Below, one piece after another: positions 23,739 through 30,846 of a DNA stretch of 39,478 nucleotides (position 1 is its first letter; each line of letters begins with the position of its first letter). The DNA lies in assembly GCA_016291915.1 (NCBI GenBank), contig JAEEZP010000027.1, forward strand, positions 1 to 39,478, written 5' to 3'. Source of the DNA: Prevotella sp. Its GTDB lineage: Bacteria > Bacteroidota > Bacteroidia > Bacteroidales > Bacteroidaceae. Made by a program: the position numbers and the translations under genes. Below the pieces are notes generated by a model. That model was not told the origin of the DNA, searched no databases, and saw nothing but the letters and a program-made list of their open reading frames with translations.

Positions 23739-25247
23739 TTAATTGTTCTTAACTACAGACTGTCTTTCTGACATATTCCTATTTTCACTCTGTTGTAATG
23801 AGCGGTTGTTCTCAAGCAGAGCATTAGGAAGCGGAAGCGTATACATAGGATCTTTCTCATTAAGTGTAAAGACATAATGCTGTCCACCCTCATCATAAAG
23901 GAATTCATGAGTGATAGCTGGCATACCATAACGACGAAGATCGAACCATCTGTAACCCTCATAGCAGAACTCCTTTCTACGCTCATTGCGAATGGTTTGG
24001 AGAAGTTCGTTACCAGAGAGATTTCTGTCTGTATATCCTTTGATTCTCGACTTACAGAAAGTATTCAGGTCGTTCAGAGCATCACCACCCTTGCCTGACA
24101 ATGCCTCGGCCTCAGCCTTGTTCAGGTAAGCCTCAGCAACACGTATGGTCTGGCATAAAGCAGAATTACCGTAAACCTTTTTGAAAACACCCCAGTCATC
24201 GGTCGGAAAACCAAACAAATTGTATCTGATATCATTCATCTGATCGAACAACATAATCAGATCAGTAGCAAAACGACCACATCTGTATGAAGAAGACTCT
24301 ACACGAGTCCCCGGGCCAAACATCCAAAGCACTTCAGGATTACCATAATCATAAGGATTATATCCGTAAGGCAGAGAATAAGGATCTATCTGAGACATAT
24401 CAGACAATGACGACTGTTTCAATGCCTTCTTTACCTCAGCAATACACTCATCATACTTATCCATAAAGAGATAAACTCTTGAGAGGATGATATGTATAGC
24501 CGGCTGATTGATACGATAGTTACTCTTGACATATTCAAGGGGATCCATCAGTCGGGCTGCTTCTACCAAACCAGGAACAATCAAATCTTCATACACCTCT
24601 CTGACAGTAGCACGGGCAATACCCTCATCTGAAAGGTTCGCATTCGTCTTCAGAGGTACACCCAAAGCCTCCTTATTATAATTATAAGGCTCACCGAAAA
24701 GATTTACCAACTGGAAATACATCAACGAACGAATAGCCAATGCCTCTGCCTTGACACGGTCTTTATTTTCTTGGTTACCTAAAGCATCATCTATATTATC
24801 AAGTACAGCATTACAGCCCATGATCTTCTTATAGAAACCCTTGTAGGCATTCTCTACTGCCTCTACCTTATCACCATAACCGTTCTCATCACACATATAT
24901 GGTTGCCACTGGTAATAAGCTGCATATTGCAGAGTCTCCATGGAGTTGATAAAAGAGTTGATATAGCCACCTGCATTATTGTCCCAATATGAACTTTGGA
25001 AATCAGGAGCACAATCGTCATCTAACATCGAGATAAACGAGAAGTCAGGATTATAATTATCCGGATAGGCATTACCTATAAGGAACTCTGAGAAATCCTC
25101 TGTTGTCTTAGGTATCACTTCACTCTGTGACTCTTCCTCCAAGAAATCTCCACAAGATGACATCAAGAGGCAGACAACAGTCAACAGGAAAACAACAGGA
25201 CTTGTCACTCTCTGTTTTAAACCTATAGTATATATATTCTGTTTCAT
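23739..25247 (-). CDS. RagB/SusD-family surface nutrient-binding lipoprotein
   Basis: The partner of the SusC transporter: it sits over the barrel and captures substrate at the cell surface. From ATG 25247 the product is 502 aa with a lipobox Leu-Met-Ser-Ser-Cys (Cys32) followed by Gly-Asp-Phe-Leu-Glu-Glu-Glu-Ser, a strong surface-export signal. An in-frame ATG at 25271 (510 aa, one nt after the susC stop) is the alternative. Family marks include Tyr-Lys-Gly-Phe-Tyr-Lys-Lys-Ile near 140, the helical Ala-Glu-Ala-Leu-Ala-Ile-Arg-Ser-Leu-Met-Tyr-Phe-Gln-Leu-Val-Asn-Leu-Phe-Gly region, Ala-Glu-Ala-Tyr-Leu-Asn-Lys-Ala-Glu-Ala, and the C-terminal Arg-Arg-Lys-Glu-Phe-Cys-Tyr-Glu-Gly-Tyr-Arg-Trp-Phe-Asp-Leu-Arg-Arg. 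Full length for the family. Confidence 0.95.
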   Translation of the reverse strand: MKQNIYTIGLKQRVTSPVVFLLTVVCLLMSSCGDFLEEESQSEVIPKTTEDFSEFLIGNAYPDNYNPDFSFISMLDDDCAPDFQSSYWDNNAGGYINSFINSMETLQYAAYYQWQPYMCDENGYGDKVEAVENAYKGFYKKIMGCNAVLDNIDDALGNQENKDRVKAEALAIRSLMYFQLVNLFGEPYNYNKEALGVPLKTNANLSDEGIARATVREVYEDLIVPGLVEAARLMDPLEYVKSNYRINQPAIHIILSRVYLFMDKYDECIAEVKKALKQSSLSDMSQIDPYSLPYGYNPYDYGNPEVLWMFGPGTRVESSSYRCGRFATDLIMLFDQMNDIRYNLFGFPTDDWGVFKKVYGNSALCQTIRVAEAYLNKAEAEALSGKGGDALNDLNTFCKSRIKGYTDRNLSGNELLQTIRNERRKEFCYEGYRWFDLRRYGMPAITHEFLYDEGGQHYVFTLNEKDPMYTLPLPNALLENNRSLQQSENRNMSERQSVVKNN

Positions 25248-25272
25248 TTTTAAGTTCTTTTTATTCAACATA

Positions 25273-28200
25273 TTAGAATGACATGTTCAGAGAGAAAGTC
25301 AGTGATCTGCGCGCAGGCCAGTTAGCTGTTTCAGGATCTCGTCCTTCCCACTTCTTGTCGAAAGCGATAAAGAATGGATTAGTAAGGCTCAAGTCACAAT
25401 AGATATTCCTCATACCAAGAGATTTAGCCCAAGTGTTTGGCATATTATATTGCACAGACAGTGAACGACAACGAATGAAGTCTGTCTTTGCCACGCGAAC
25501 AGTCGAATGGTTATATGCCTCATAAATATTATACTGCATATCTGATGATGTATACGAATTATCTATTGTCAGAGGTAATGTGACATTCAGATTATTAGGT
25601 CGTCCCTCAGGAATAGATGGAATATCGGTATTCAATTCATCTCCTGGTTGACGCCATCTGTCAGCCATATATCTTGGTAGGTTCTCTTCCGGACGCGGAG
25701 CACCTGATGTTGCAAAATAACTCGGCAAGTATGTCTTAGCACCGAAAGACATTGCAAAGGTTGCGCGTAAATGGAAGTTCTTATAACGTAAAGAGGTATT
25801 CATACCACCAAAGAGATTAGGCTCTCTTGTTCCGGCTTTAACGAGGAAATCGGTATAATCTGTTGCATTTGTTATATCCAACTTGTTAAAGGTAGGACGA
25901 CCTTTCTCATGATCCAGACCGGCAAAGTCGAATGCATAGAAAGTACCGTATTCATCACCCTCTTTAATAAATGTACCATTCAGGTAGTCGGTAAGTGTAT
26001 TCACACGGTCTTTGCTATCTACGCTGTTCTTCACCTTGCTGGTATTGAAAGAGAGAGACCAAGTCCAATCACGTGTTCTGATTGGCGTGACACTGACGAT
26101 CAGTTCGTATCCTTTGTTTCTCATGGTCGTGCCATCGATATATGCTGCATCAACACCATATTCAGCACTTACCTCTCTGGATGCGAGGACATTACTCTTC
26201 TTGTTATACATGTTGAAACCAGCACTTAAACGGCCATTAAAGAATGAGAAGTCAACACCTAAGTTCCAGTCTTTGGTCTTCTCCCAGCCCAAATCAGGAT
26301 ACGGCAAAGAAACCAATGACAGATAGTACTGATGGTAATAGGTATGTAATCCTCCATCTTTGGCTATCAGATAAGGTGATACTGCTGAGACAGCATTTCC
26401 ACGCCAACCATAAGCAAATGAGATGTCAAACATATCATACCAGTCGCGTGCCCACTCCATGAAATGTTCTTCTCCGATACGCCATTTAGCACCTAAGGAG
26501 AAGGATGGGTTAAAACGCTTATTCTCATCCTGTCCAAAACGGTTAGAGGCATCCATACGAGCATTCATGTTCAGCACATAACGGTTATCATAGCTATACA
26601 CAGCCGTGAAATACTCACTTAAGGTGTTGGACTTTGTATTGGTCACATTTGAACCTGCTCTCATATTTTCTGCCAGGTCGGTAAGACTTCGATAACCTGT
26701 TACATTATCGAGAGTAGCTAACGACGGAACAGTAGCAAATGTCTCACCACGGTATTTCAGATATCCATAACGAAGGTTGGTCTCACCATCCACCTTATTG
26801 GAAGTAACCTGTGCTCCAAGATTCAGTGTCACAGAGTGCTTATCAGCGAACAACTTATTAAAGACCAAAGCACCACGGAAAGAATAGTTGATAGTGCTGT
26901 TGTTCTGCATATTCAACAATCCTCCATAAGGCAGGATACTGGAAGCTTCTTCACGAGAGTTAACCGGAGCTTCACCATATTCATAACCACGAATTGAAGA
27001 GATATAATTAGAATATTCTGTTGCCCACGACTTGATGTTACTGTTTGCCATTGAGAAGGATCCACTTCCCTGGAATTGCAGACAATCTAAAATATTCCAC
27101 TTCAGATTTAATGCTCCTTGGAAGGTTTTACCGATATTTTTACTACCAGTATTGTCTATCTCATTCAGAATATTGTAATTATAATAATACCTATTAGCAT
27201 ACGAATAACTTGTATTACCATATTTATCATGATAGAAATAGGTCCCGTCATCATTATAGGCAGCAATACTACGAGTAGTATTCATGGCATACTCATAAGG
27301 ACTGACACCATAAGCGAAGTCAGTTGTCTTACGGAAACTACCGTTCATCATCAGGTCGATAACCAGTTTCTTACTGACACGGAATGTGGTATTCGAGCTG
27401 GCAGTGAAACTGAACATATCATTACCTTTCGCCTCACCAGAAGTATTATTCACGCCTAAGGATATACGGCTGGACACCGTATTGGTACTGGCGGAAAGAC
27501 TGATGTTGTGATTCGTACTGAAAGCGGTTCTGAAAAGCAGGTCAAACCAGTCGGTGTTCATCATTTCAAGTTTTCTGAACTCCTGCTCAAACTCCTGACG
27601 TGTAATCTTCTTATCTCTCAGTTGTGAGATGAGTCCAGCATAACTGATATTCAACACGTCATTCGTATACTGATTTCTGTCTTGCCACATTTCCTGTTGA
27701 AACTGCATATACTCCTGAGAGTTCATCATATCATACAAGCCATAACTGGGTCTTTCAGTCAAGGTCATATTACCATTATAATTAACACTCAGACCACTAC
27801 CCTGCTTGGCTTTCTTCGTGGTGATGACAATGACACCATTTGAAGCCTGTGAACCATAAATAGCTGTAGCAGAAGCATCCTTCAATACTGTGATCGTCTC
27901 AATATCAGCAGGGTTCAACCAAGAGATTGCATTTCCTGCAGTCTCTGTCAATTCATCCATATTACTGGAAAGAGGACTGGCATCGTTGGGTATAGGGGTC
28001 GGATTGGTCTGTATCACATCATCAACGACCCAGAGGGGTTCTTGATTACCAAGGATAGTACTGGTACCACGAATACGGATCTTTGGGGTTCCACCCACTT
28101 TACCAGTCGTATTGATTACCGACATACCCGGAATAATACCCTGTAGCATCTGATCTATCGTAGCCTCACTAGCTATTTTAATATCATCAGCCCTTACTTG

Positions 28201-28833
28201 TGTCACAGCACCAACATACTCGCCTCTTTTATATGTACCATATCCTGTGACAATCACATCGTCGATCATATTGTCAGAGACCATGGAGATTGTACCGTCT
28301 TTAGCAGCAACAGTAGCTGTCTTCATACCCAAATAGGAAATTTGCAGCTTGTCATTGTCAGCAACACCGTCAATAGTAAAACGGCCGTTGGCATCTGCTA
28401 CGGCAACAAGGTTTTTACCAACCACCTGTATCGTAGCACCCATCAACGGTTCACCGTTATCATCAACCACCTGACCGGTAACCTTTTTACCGCCTCCTTG
28501 TTTGTTAACAGACTTTGTGTCTGGTGTGATGTAGATGTAATTCTTGTCAACAGAATACTTGAGAGGTAGCCCACTGATCAGGTTACGAACAACAACATTA
28601 ATGTCTTTTTCATTAATGTTTTTCGTGACTCTGAAACGGTTCAGGTCATCATTGGTGAACATGAACTTGTAGTTGGAGTTCTTTTCAATCATTCGCAACA
28701 CTTTAGGTAGTGGCTCATTCTGAACATTAACCACGATTGCTTTTGATTGAGCATAGGTTTCCTGTCCCACAAAAAGACATAGCAGAAGTATGAACAACTG
28801 CAGAAACCAGAGTTTTCTTACTGTTTTTTTCAT
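25273..28833 (-). CDS. SusC/RagA TonB-dependent transporter with STN signalling domain
   Basis: I choose ATG 28833 (1186 aa); upstream in-frame GTG codons would overlap the putative regulatory motif and bury the signal peptide (Met-Lys-Lys-Thr-Val-Arg-Lys ... Tyr-Ala-Gln). Domains in order: signal peptide 1-28; STN (secretin/TonB short N-terminal) about 45-100, which contacts the FecR anti-sigma; carboxypeptidase-regulatory-like repeat about 118-195 (Val-Thr-Gly-Gln-Val-Val-Asp-Asp-Asn-Gly-Glu-Pro-Leu-Met-Gly-Ala); plug about 205-335 with Ile-Arg-Gly-Thr-Ser-Thr and Val-Leu-Lys-Asp-Ala-Ser-Ala-Thr-Ala-Ile-Tyr-Gly; then a large beta-barrel ending Leu-Asn-Met-Ser-Phe. The STN places it in the class that signals substrate binding inward through FecR to the ECF sigma factor encoded just upstream. 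Confidence 0.95.
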   Translation of the reverse strand: MKKTVRKLWFLQLFILLLCLFVGQETYAQSKAIVVNVQNEPLPKVLRMIEKNSNYKFMFTNDDLNRFRVTKNINEKDINVVVRNLISGLPLKYSVDKNYIYITPDTKSVNKQGGGKKVTGQVVDDNGEPLMGATIQVVGKNLVAVADANGRFTIDGVADNDKLQISYLGMKTATVAAKDGTISMVSDNMIDDVIVTGYGTYKRGEYVGAVTQVRADDIKIASEATIDQMLQGIIPGMSVINTTGKVGGTPKIRIRGTSTILGNQEPLWVVDDVIQTNPTPIPNDASPLSSNMDELTETAGNAISWLNPADIETITVLKDASATAIYGSQASNGVIVITTKKAKQGSGLSVNYNGNMTLTERPSYGLYDMMNSQEYMQFQQEMWQDRNQYTNDVLNISYAGLISQLRDKKITRQEFEQEFRKLEMMNTDWFDLLFRTAFSTNHNISLSASTNTVSSRISLGVNNTSGEAKGNDMFSFTASSNTTFRVSKKLVIDLMMNGSFRKTTDFAYGVSPYEYAMNTTRSIAAYNDDGTYFYHDKYGNTSYSYANRYYYNYNILNEIDNTGSKNIGKTFQGALNLKWNILDCLQFQGSGSFSMANSNIKSWATEYSNYISSIRGYEYGEAPVNSREEASSILPYGGLLNMQNNSTINYSFRGALVFNKLFADKHSVTLNLGAQVTSNKVDGETNLRYGYLKYRGETFATVPSLATLDNVTGYRSLTDLAENMRAGSNVTNTKSNTLSEYFTAVYSYDNRYVLNMNARMDASNRFGQDENKRFNPSFSLGAKWRIGEEHFMEWARDWYDMFDISFAYGWRGNAVSAVSPYLIAKDGGLHTYYHQYYLSLVSLPYPDLGWEKTKDWNLGVDFSFFNGRLSAGFNMYNKKSNVLASREVSAEYGVDAAYIDGTTMRNKGYELIVSVTPIRTRDWTWSLSFNTSKVKNSVDSKDRVNTLTDYLNGTFIKEGDEYGTFYAFDFAGLDHEKGRPTFNKLDITNATDYTDFLVKAGTREPNLFGGMNTSLRYKNFHLRATFAMSFGAKTYLPSYFATSGAPRPEENLPRYMADRWRQPGDELNTDIPSIPEGRPNNLNVTLPLTIDNSYTSSDMQYNIYEAYNHSTVRVAKTDFIRCRSLSVQYNMPNTWAKSLGMRNIYCDLSLTNPFFIAFDKKWEGRDPETANWPARRSLTFSLNMSF

Positions 28834-28878
28834 ATCATTCTCATCAGTGATTAGTAATATTTGCTTACTAGACGAGAA

Positions 28879-28897
28879 GGATAAGAAATCGGGCACT
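28879..28897 (-). promoter_or_regulatory. Putative ECF-dependent promoter motif ahead of susC
   Basis: On the minus strand AGTGCCCGATTTCTTATCC ends 46 nt before the susC ATG. An 18-nt near-copy lies ahead of fecR (30189-30206). Both keep AGTGCCC, then ATT, then TTA-CC. The pairing of the motif with the two genes expected to respond to the FecR-linked sigma factor suggests recognition by it; function is inferred. Confidence 0.4.
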
Positions 28898-28916
28898 GAA
28901 TAATAAAAATAATTGA

Positions 28917-28946
28917 AAAAGGGCTTACTTTAAAGTAAACCCTTTT
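28917..28946 (-). terminator. Hairpin attenuator/terminator between fecR and susC
   Basis: Arms 28917-28931 and 28932-28946 pair over 15 positions with one C/A mismatch; on the transcribed strand the stem ends GGGCTT-type pairing in CCCTTTTT, then A/T-rich sequence. It lies just after the fecR stop and before the putative susC promoter, so it could limit read-through and set the ratio of regulator to transporter transcript. Confidence 0.65.
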
Positions 28947-28954
28947 ATATCGTA

Positions 28955-30160
28955 TCAATCAATAAAGATTGTATTGTTGTTAACCGTGGCATGAACCTTC
29001 TGAAGCATATTCAATTGTTCTACGATCTTCTGGATACTGCAGTCACGCTCACAGAAGAAATGCATCTTAATTTTACAAAAATCAGGATTACGGAATACAA
29101 TATTCACATTATACCAACTACCTATTTGCTTCATCATTTTCTCCAGAGGCTCATCATCAAAGAAGAAATAGCCGTCCTTCCAATAGCTGTACAGATCTGT
29201 ATCCACCTCTTTAATATTAAAGGCTGAGGTGTTCGCTTCAAAAACTGCTTGCATACCGGGTGTCAACGTAAATTCATTGTTATTTCCTTTTGAATATACA
29301 GAAACCTTACCTTTTACCAGCGTTATTTCACAGTCATCAGTGTCATGAACTTGGGTATCTGTGTTCTTCTTCATGCGGATATTAAACTCTGTGCCCAGTA
29401 CACGTGTATAAATATCTCCAGATTTGACGATGAAGGGATGAGTAGCATCAGGAGAAACCATGAAATAAGCTTCTCCATCCAACTGAACTACACGGCTACT
29501 GCCTGCAAAACGTGTAGGATAAACCAGTCTGCTACCTGCATTGAGCCATACTGTAGAACCATCTGACAATAAGATTCTGAACGTCTTTCCCTCAGGTATC
29601 GTCACAGTATGTGATTCAATAATATTACTGTTCAACTGGTTATAGGCAATCGTCAGTTCATCAGTCTGTGACACCTCACTACCGAGTTTCGAGATATTCT
29701 GTTTATTGAAAACGACACTGTTACCTTGGTCTGATGTAATGACGATGTCTCTTGCAGCATCATTAGCCTTGTATACCACGTATTTACCAGAGAATTCATC
29801 GTGTGTCTGTTTCTGTCTGTTCCACGTAAAGACAAACGCCAACAACAGAACTGCAGCCGCTGCTGTAATATAATTAATGTATGGTTTTAGAACAAATCGT
29901 CTGGCAGTAGTATCATTGAGTTGCAGGCGCTGCCATTCCATATTAGGATCTGGAACATGTGCATTATTTTTGTCTATAGCTTTCTTGATAGCAAATAGGT
30001 CTTTTGTGTCTTTCATACAAGAATCATCCTGAAGAAGGCGAACGATCTCTTCATCCGTCAGCTCCTCAGACTGCTCCATAAGTTTGAGCGCATTTTCCAT
30101 CTCCGACAATTCAATGTCAGAGATGTCTAACGATTCTTCTATGTTAACTTTATCATTCAT
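28955..30160 (-). CDS. FecR-family anti-sigma factor (FecR + DUF4974)
   Basis: A 401-aa inner-membrane regulator. The cytoplasmic N-terminal ~90 residues are acidic (repeated Glu and Asp, with Leu-Thr-Asp-Glu-Glu-Ile) and would hold the ECF sigma factor. A single transmembrane helix lies at about 96-113. The periplasmic part carries the FecR domain (Gly-Lys-Thr-Phe-Arg-Ile-Leu-Leu-Ser-Asp-Gly-Ser-Thr-Val-Trp-Leu-Asn-Ala-Gly near 200) and the C-terminal DUF4974 domain (about 330-401), which resembles the STN fold. In the FecIRA scheme the STN of SusC contacts this region and releases the sigma factor. It lies 52 nt after the sigma gene and ahead of susC, a standard order in Bacteroidetes. Confidence 0.94.
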   Translation of the reverse strand: MNDKVNIEESLDISDIELSEMENALKLMEQSEELTDEEIVRLLQDDSCMKDTKDLFAIKKAIDKNNAHVPDPNMEWQRLQLNDTTARRFVLKPYINYITAAAAVLLLAFVFTWNRQKQTHDEFSGKYVVYKANDAARDIVITSDQGNSVVFNKQNISKLGSEVSQTDELTIAYNQLNSNIIESHTVTIPEGKTFRILLSDGSTVWLNAGSRLVYPTRFAGSSRVVQLDGEAYFMVSPDATHPFIVKSGDIYTRVLGTEFNIRMKKNTDTQVHDTDDCEITLVKGKVSVYSKGNNNEFTLTPGMQAVFEANTSAFNIKEVDTDLYSYWKDGYFFFDDEPLEKMMKQIGSWYNVNIVFRNPDFCKIKMHFFCERDCSIQKIVEQLNMLQKVHATVNNNTIFID

Positions 30161-30188
30161 TTCGATACTTTTATTAATAGACGATTAA

Positions 30189-30206
30189 GGTAAATAATAG
30201 GGCACT
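30189..30206 (-). promoter_or_regulatory. Putative ECF-dependent promoter motif ahead of fecR
   Basis: On the minus strand AGTGCCCTATTATTTACC begins 6 nt after the sigma-factor stop codon and 46 nt before the fecR ATG. It matches the motif ahead of susC in about 15 of 18 positions with one gap. See the susC motif for interpretation. Confidence 0.4.
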
Positions 30207-30212
30207 AATAAA

Positions 30213-30731
30213 TTAAATAAAATTTGAATTATTATTTGAAAGAACTTCTTTTCGAATATGAGAGAGTGCTGCCATAATTAATTTCTTTACATAACTCGTA
30301 CTTATATTTAACTCATCTGCTACATCACGATATTTCATTTTCTGGAAATAACACATCTCAAGAACCTTCCGAGGCAACTCTGGTAATGTTTCAATAGAAT
30401 GATAGATAGCATCCAGACGTTCATCATCCTCATTATATTGCTCGAATGACTCGGAAGTGACTGCTTTATAAAAATCGATGTATTTCTTCTTAACCTGTTC
30501 TCTTCGTAAATGATCCAGACATTTGTTCTTTACAGCATGATACATGTAGGCTTTCCATTGGTCAACAGTGCCATCACAGTATTTTTCCCAGACAAGTTGA
30601 GTGCACTCACTTACCATATCACGACTTAGCTCCTCGTCATCCAACAAGTGATAAGCCGTAAAATAGTAAAATGAATAATTCTCTTTAAAGAATGACTCAA
30701 AAGCTTTTATTCGTGCACTCTTGTCAAACAT
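30213..30731 (-). CDS. ECF RNA polymerase sigma factor, FecI-like
   Basis: The start is ATG 30731 (172 aa); an in-frame extension to 30755 would use TTG. Sigma region 2 covers about 15-80 (Phe-Tyr-Tyr-Phe-Thr-Ala-Tyr-His-Leu-Leu, Trp-Lys-Ala-Tyr-Met-Tyr-His-Ala-Val-Lys-Asn-Lys-Cys-Leu-Asp) and region 4 about 118-165, with Leu-Pro-Arg-Lys-Val-Leu-Glu-Met-Cys-Tyr and the helix-turn-helix Asn-Ile-Ser-Thr-Ser-Tyr-Val-Lys-Lys-Leu. It directs RNA polymerase to target promoters when released by the FecR protein encoded downstream. Its own promoter is not clear: the 112-nt upstream gap holds heptamer repeats and only a weak TACTTTAT box near 30769. It heads the 17.7-kb SusCD-TlpA locus. Confidence 0.93.
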   Translation of the reverse strand: MFDKSARIKAFESFFKENYSFYYFTAYHLLDDEELSRDMVSECTQLVWEKYCDGTVDQWKAYMYHAVKNKCLDHLRREQVKKKYIDFYKAVTSESFEQYNEDDERLDAIYHSIETLPELPRKVLEMCYFQKMKYRDVADELNISTSYVKKLIMAALSHIRKEVLSNNNSNFI

Positions 30732-30782
30732 TATAATTAGGTATGAAAACCTCAATCATGCAGACATACATAAAGTAAGTCC

Positions 30783-30846
30783 CTAAACCATAAATCCTAA
30801 ACTCTAAACTATGAACTATGAACTCTAAACTATGAACTATGAACTA
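30783..30846. repeat. Heptamer repeat array downstream of the PBP gene
   Basis: Read on the minus strand the array is AGTTCAT, AGTTCAT, AGTTTAG, AGTTCAT, AGTTCAT, AGTTTAG, AGTTTAG in strict 7-nt register, beginning in the stop codon of the PBP1A gene. It is the same unit family as after ribE and pyrI, here as a single arm. Confidence 0.8.
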
